From assembly GCF_001514285.1 (NCBI RefSeq), contig NZ_KQ949030.1:308634-372633 (forward strand): a DNA stretch of 64,000 bases, read 5' to 3'. The notes under the pieces are model-generated. The model was not told where the DNA came from, searched no databases, and was given only the letters and a program-made list of their open reading frames with translations. The DNA is from Streptomyces sp. DSM 15324. GTDB taxonomy: Bacteria > Actinomycetota > Actinomycetes > Streptomycetales > Streptomycetaceae. Position 1 is the first letter of the stretch; each line of letters begins with the position of its first letter. A program made the translations under genes and the position numbers. Shown one piece after another: positions 61,706 through 64,000 of the stretch.

Positions 61706-62241
61706 TGGATGTTCACCTCCGCGGCCTTCGTGACCCGGTGCTGGCCTTCTGTCAGCTTCCGCCAGGCCCATGGAATCGGTTCCTCAAGGGTGAGCACGGT
61801 CTTCCCGCACAGCGTCGGGATCGGAGAATCGTTGCGGATCTTCGGAGCCTTACCGAAATCGCCGACGCCGCAGTCGGAGACCGTGTTCCCCTTACATTTC
61901 TTCCAGGCCCGCCCCGGTGTGGCATACATCAGGGTTGCCAGCTCCGGGCCCTGCGCCCGCGCTCTTCTGCTGGCCCCGAACGCGTTGGACGGACTGGCGT
62001 TGGGTCCGATGAGCAAGCTCCGTGGCTGCCCGTCGGACGAAATCCTGTAAGCACCGTTCGACGGGCTCCGCGGGCTCTTCGTGAAGAACGACCAGCCCTG
62101 GGGCCACACCTTGCTGACGTACTGACGCGATTCGACGACTCCCGGCGAAGTGACCGCCGAACTCGGCAGGGCCACCAGCAGCGACGTCACACCGACCGTT
62201 CCCCACAGAACGGCTCCGCCGAAGAAAGCTATGCGAGACAT
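61699..62241 (-). CDS. sdpA: SdpA-like maturation protein
   Basis: 180 residues. N-terminal membrane helix (FFGGAVLWGTVGVTSLLVAL), then the diagnostic block VWPQGWSFFTKSPRSP. Cysteines near the end (KKCKGN, SDCGVG, TLCGK, NIQC) could form two disulfides. SdpA is needed for conversion of SdpC to the active peptide. It lies between the second SdpC-like gene and SdpB, all on one strand. Confidence 0.85.
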   Translation of the reverse strand: MSRIAFFGGAVLWGTVGVTSLLVALPSSAVTSPGVVESRQYVSKVWPQGWSFFTKSPRSPSNGAYRISSDGQPRSLLIGPNASPSNAFGASRRARAQGPELATLMYATPGRAWKKCKGNTVSDCGVGDFGKAPKIRNDSPIPTLCGKTVLTLEEPIPWAWRKLTEGQHRVTKAAEVNIQC

Positions 62242-62257
62242 GTCTCTTCACCCCCAA

Positions 62258-62287
62258 GGCGGCTCCGCCGCACGCAGCGGAGCCGCC
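62258..62287 (-). terminator. Terminator after the second SdpC-like gene
   Basis: GGCGGCTCCG (62258-62267) with CGGAGCCGCC (62278-62287), the same stem as at 59910. It lies 11 bases past the stop and 16 bases before the SdpA-like start, so it may attenuate readthrough into sdpA. Confidence 0.7.
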
Positions 62288-62298
62288 CTTTCGAAGAC

Positions 62299-62943
62299 CT
62301 ACTTGCCGGCCAGCAGCTTGGTCACGATCGATACGGCCTTCTCGGTCGTCAGACCGCTCTTGCCAACCTCGAAGTCCGCATTGAAGGAGACCAAGATCAC
62401 GGTTGAACGGTCGCCCTTGCCCGAGTCCACGGGCACGTCGGTGGCTTTCTTGTCCGCATTGAAGTTGATCAAGACCACGGTTGAATCGTCGCCGTTGCCC
62501 GAGTCCACGGGCCCCTCGAGGCCGTCCTTGTGGACGGCCACGCCCATGGCGTCCAGCCGCTCCAGCGCGTCACGGACTCGGAACGGGTCACCCGAGGTGA
62601 CATCCGCGCGGAACTTCTCGGCGAACCCCGCCTTCCGCAGCGAGGCCAGCGCCAGAAAGACCTCCACATCTCTGGGGGTCGCACCGACAACCTTCCCCTG
62701 CACCAGGGCCAGGTCCGGATACTGCTTGGCCACGACCCCCTGACCCATGAACCCCAGGATGATCTCCGCCGCTGAGTATCCCGAGCACTTCTGCTCCGCC
62801 TTGGCCACCTGCTCCGCGTGCGTCGGCTGCGCCGCTGACGCCCACGACGTACTCGCGATACCCGTCGCCGCCGCCACACCCACAGCCACCGTGAGCGCCA
62901 CCGCCCGCGCCCCCACGACCCGACGTCCCTGGCTCTTGCGCAT
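62299..62943 (-). CDS. SdpC-like precursor 2 (alternative core)
   Basis: 214 residues, GAGGAA before the ATG. Signal peptide and pro-region are close to precursor 1 (YSAAEIILGFMGQGVVA, ATPRDVEVFLALASL, DVTSGDPFRVRDALERLD), and the tail SGLTTEKAVSIVTKLLAGK is nearly identical. The core is unrelated: instead of one long hydrophobic run it has two copies of a VDSG-x-GD-x-STV-x-L unit (about 146-164 and 172-190). The shared ends suggest the same SdpAB machinery handles it. Whether the product is toxic, protective or non-functional is unclear. Confidence 0.7.
   Translation of the reverse strand: MRKSQGRRVVGARAVALTVAVGVAAATGIASTSWASAAQPTHAEQVAKAEQKCSGYSAAEIILGFMGQGVVAKQYPDLALVQGKVVGATPRDVEVFLALASLRKAGFAEKFRADVTSGDPFRVRDALERLDAMGVAVHKDGLEGPVDSGNGDDSTVVLINFNADKKATDVPVDSGKGDRSTVILVSFNADFEVGKSGLTTEKAVSIVTKLLAGK
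62374..62513 (-). repeat. 78-bp tandem duplication in the core of SdpC-like gene 2
   Basis: GTCCGCATTGAAG begins at 62374 and again at 62452. Each copy continues through GGTTGAA and GCCCGAGTCCACGGGC. The 78-bp period keeps the frame and encodes the doubled core unit. Confidence 0.75.
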
Positions 62944-63270
62944 GATTCCTCGTCTCTTCCTGCATCGGCTTCCACATGACACGGAGCCCGCATCCATCGG
63001 CTGCGGCGTCTCCGCTCCTCGACTCTAGAAAAGCGGGGGCAACAGAACGCTGGACCGATTCTGGACCACCCACCAGCCCCCTGACCTGCGAAAACACACC
63101 CGGCGGCGCGAACACAGGCAGCGGCACCGGCAGTTCCTTGCCGGTAACCGGAAACGCGTGACTCACTGAGGCAGTTGACCAGCCGGCATTCAACCGGCCC
63201 CAAGTCTCCGCCGCGGACAGTCCGCGCTCCGGTTCTTCGGCGCGTACGCACGCTCGCTGTATCTGATCCC
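62944..63270. other. Upstream region of SdpC-like gene 2, no gene seen
   Basis: The first ~70 bases resemble the leader of SdpC-like gene 1 (CGGYTTCCACA followed by CGGAGC or TGGAGC). Beyond that I see no supported frame, and the promoter of the SDP-type locus is probably here. Confidence 0.4.
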
Positions 63271-63274
63271 GCGC

Positions 63275-63400
63275 CGACAGCGAACCGGGTAACTCGAGCG
63301 AAGAACGTCCCGGCCGGCCGAAGACCGACAAGCTGGATGCCATCTGGCTCGCCAAGCTCACGGAACGGTGGCATGCTGCGCGCCCCACCCGTACTGCTCC
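63275..63400 (+). pseudogene. IS110-family transposase remnant
   Basis: The reading GRPKTDKLDAIWLAKLTER (from 63313), preceded by AKNVP in another frame and followed after a shift by GMLRAPP, is the hallmark internal block of IS110-type transposases. At least two frameshifts and no flanking domains: a short relic. Confidence 0.65.
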
Positions 63401-63404
63401 ATGT

Positions 63405-63535
63405 GCCATGGCATCCCTGCGCAACCTGGCCGTCGGCGCTCTCCGAGACTCACCGTTCGGCCGAACACCGCCGCCGGACTCCGCCACCACACCCGCGACG
63501 CCGACCGACCACTGATCACCCTCGGCATCACGGGA
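63405..63535 (+). pseudogene. ISAs1-family transposase C-terminal remnant
   Basis: SLRNLAVGALRD is followed, in another frame, by AAGLRHHTRDADRPLITLGI, the typical end of ISAs1-family transposases. It directly abuts the IS110 relic, so insertions or recombination have piled up here. The 63536-63612 stretch shows nothing further. Confidence 0.6.
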
Positions 63536-63612
63536 TGGACCAAGACACCACACCTGAACGACGTGGCCCTGGTGTACGGCCCCAGGCGGCGTTCGTCGGT
63601 TGGGCATGGCGA

Positions 63613-63640
63613 AAGGGGCCGCACCGGGATGCGGCCCCTT
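63613..63640 (-). terminator. Terminator of the Cys-rich repeat protein gene
   Basis: A perfect 11-bp stem AAGGGGCCGCA (63613-63623) with TGCGGCCCCTT (63630-63640), 15 bases beyond the stop at 63655 on the minus strand. Confidence 0.75.
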
Positions 63641-63654
63641 CGTGGTCTTGTGCA

Positions 63655-64000
63655 TCAGCAGCTGGAGGCGCCCTTCGGGCGGGGGTCGCGGAGGTACGGC
63701 TTGCCGGTGAGACCCTTCAGGACGTTGGACGGACAGGTCGCGATCCACGCGGCCCCTGCGTCATGGTTCTTGACCTTCTTGTCACTGCAGTACTCGACGC
63801 GGTCCGCGGTCTTGAAGCACTGGAAGGCCGGGTAACCGCTGCTCTCCGGGGTATCTTCACCAGAGCAGCTGAGGGCGCCCTCCGGGCGAAGGTCGCGGAG
63901 GTACGGCTTGTCGGTGAGGCCCTTCTGGACGTCGATGGGACAGGTCCCGATCCACGCGGCCCCTGCGGCATCATTCTCGACATTCGTGTCACTGCAGTAC
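63655..64000 (-). CDS. Cys-rich tandem-repeat protein (3' end, start outside window)
   Basis: At least 115 residues read without a stop from the window edge to TGA at 63655-63657. The visible part is two repeats of about 60-65 residues. Each starts YCSD, contains DAGAAWI-x-TCP and KGLT-x-KPYLRD-x-RP-x-GA, and ends in SC; an FQCFKT linker lies between. Even cysteine spacing suggests disulfide-bonded modules and therefore a secreted or surface protein. Base identity between the copies is high in AGGGGCCGCGTGGATC and CAAGCCGTACCTCCGCGAC. Family not recognised. Confidence 0.65.
   Translation of the reverse strand, partial: YCSDTNVENDAAGAAWIGTCPIDVQKGLTDKPYLRDLRPEGALSCSGEDTPESSGYPAFQCFKTADRVEYCSDKKVKNHDAGAAWIATCPSNVLKGLTGKPYLRDPRPKGASSC

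Noticed and set aside
63368..63835. Forward open frame of 155 codons near the window end
   Set aside because: Its first part is the shifted ISAs1 relic and the rest is antisense to the Cys-rich repeat gene; no own start signal.
1..64000. CRISPR arrays, tRNA/rRNA genes, replication origin
   Set aside because: No spaced direct-repeat array, cloverleaf or rRNA-like segment was recognised on reading; a covariance-model scan would settle small RNAs.

Overview
The window reads as a very GC-rich actinobacterial chromosome, most likely Streptomyces. Pointers are the strong third-position G/C bias, frequent GTG starts, GTGA/ATGA stop-start overlaps, a SARP/AfsR-type regulator, a LuxR-type AAA regulator fragment, a giant 'lonely Cys'-type protein, SDP-type toxin genes and Streptomyces-style insertion remnants. 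No rRNA, tRNA or CRISPR array was seen.

Region 1 (1-14.1 kb) holds the 3' 12.7 kb of one giant gene, a putative polymorphic toxin/effector. Visible parts are zincin motifs, an ART-like segment, at least five diverged beta-rich repeats, a long coiled coil, an OTU cysteine protease, a degenerate ADP-ribosyltransferase-like segment, a lonely-Cys protease-like domain and an OmpA-like tail. A membrane-anchored ricin-B lectin gene follows it.

Region 2 (14.2-49.1 kb) is a dense catabolic island. It carries three acyl-CoA dehydrogenases, an enoyl-CoA hydratase, a DUF35/thiolase-like pair, a second thiolase, an acyl-CoA ligase, a 2-oxoacid dehydrogenase E1alpha-E1beta-E2 set, two Rieske oxygenases with a ferredoxin and a ferredoxin reductase, several dehydrogenases, a sugar-type ABC importer and two TetR repressors. 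The layout suggests import, oxygenation, CoA activation and beta-oxidation-like or retro-aldol cleavage of a complex organic compound; the substrate cannot be read from the sequence. The unusual part is phosphotransfer: a PPDK-like protein whose ATP-grasp half looks dead, with a small partner, plus a second free-standing protein carrying a phosphohistidine swivel domain. A shared 23-bp palindrome (core ACTG-N11-CAGT) lies in at least four promoter regions and between the divergent tetR genes, so the island looks like one TetR regulon.

Region 3 (49.06-55.9 kb) is scarred. The island ends in a 3-hydroxyacyl-CoA dehydrogenase truncated at its C-terminus and joined to the 3' third of a LuxR/AAA regulator. 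After it come two alpha/beta hydrolases, a hydrolase fragment, an XRE-AAA-TPR regulator, a decayed IS5-type transposase and a protease-tail fragment.

Region 4 (56-64 kb) holds a large XRE-SARP-NB-ARC-TPR regulator and a sporulation-delaying-protein (SDP)-type toxin locus: two SdpC-like precursors, SdpA and SdpB. The precursors share leader and tail but have entirely different cores. IS110- and ISAs1-type remnants follow, and then the 3' end of a Cys-rich repeat protein that leaves the window.
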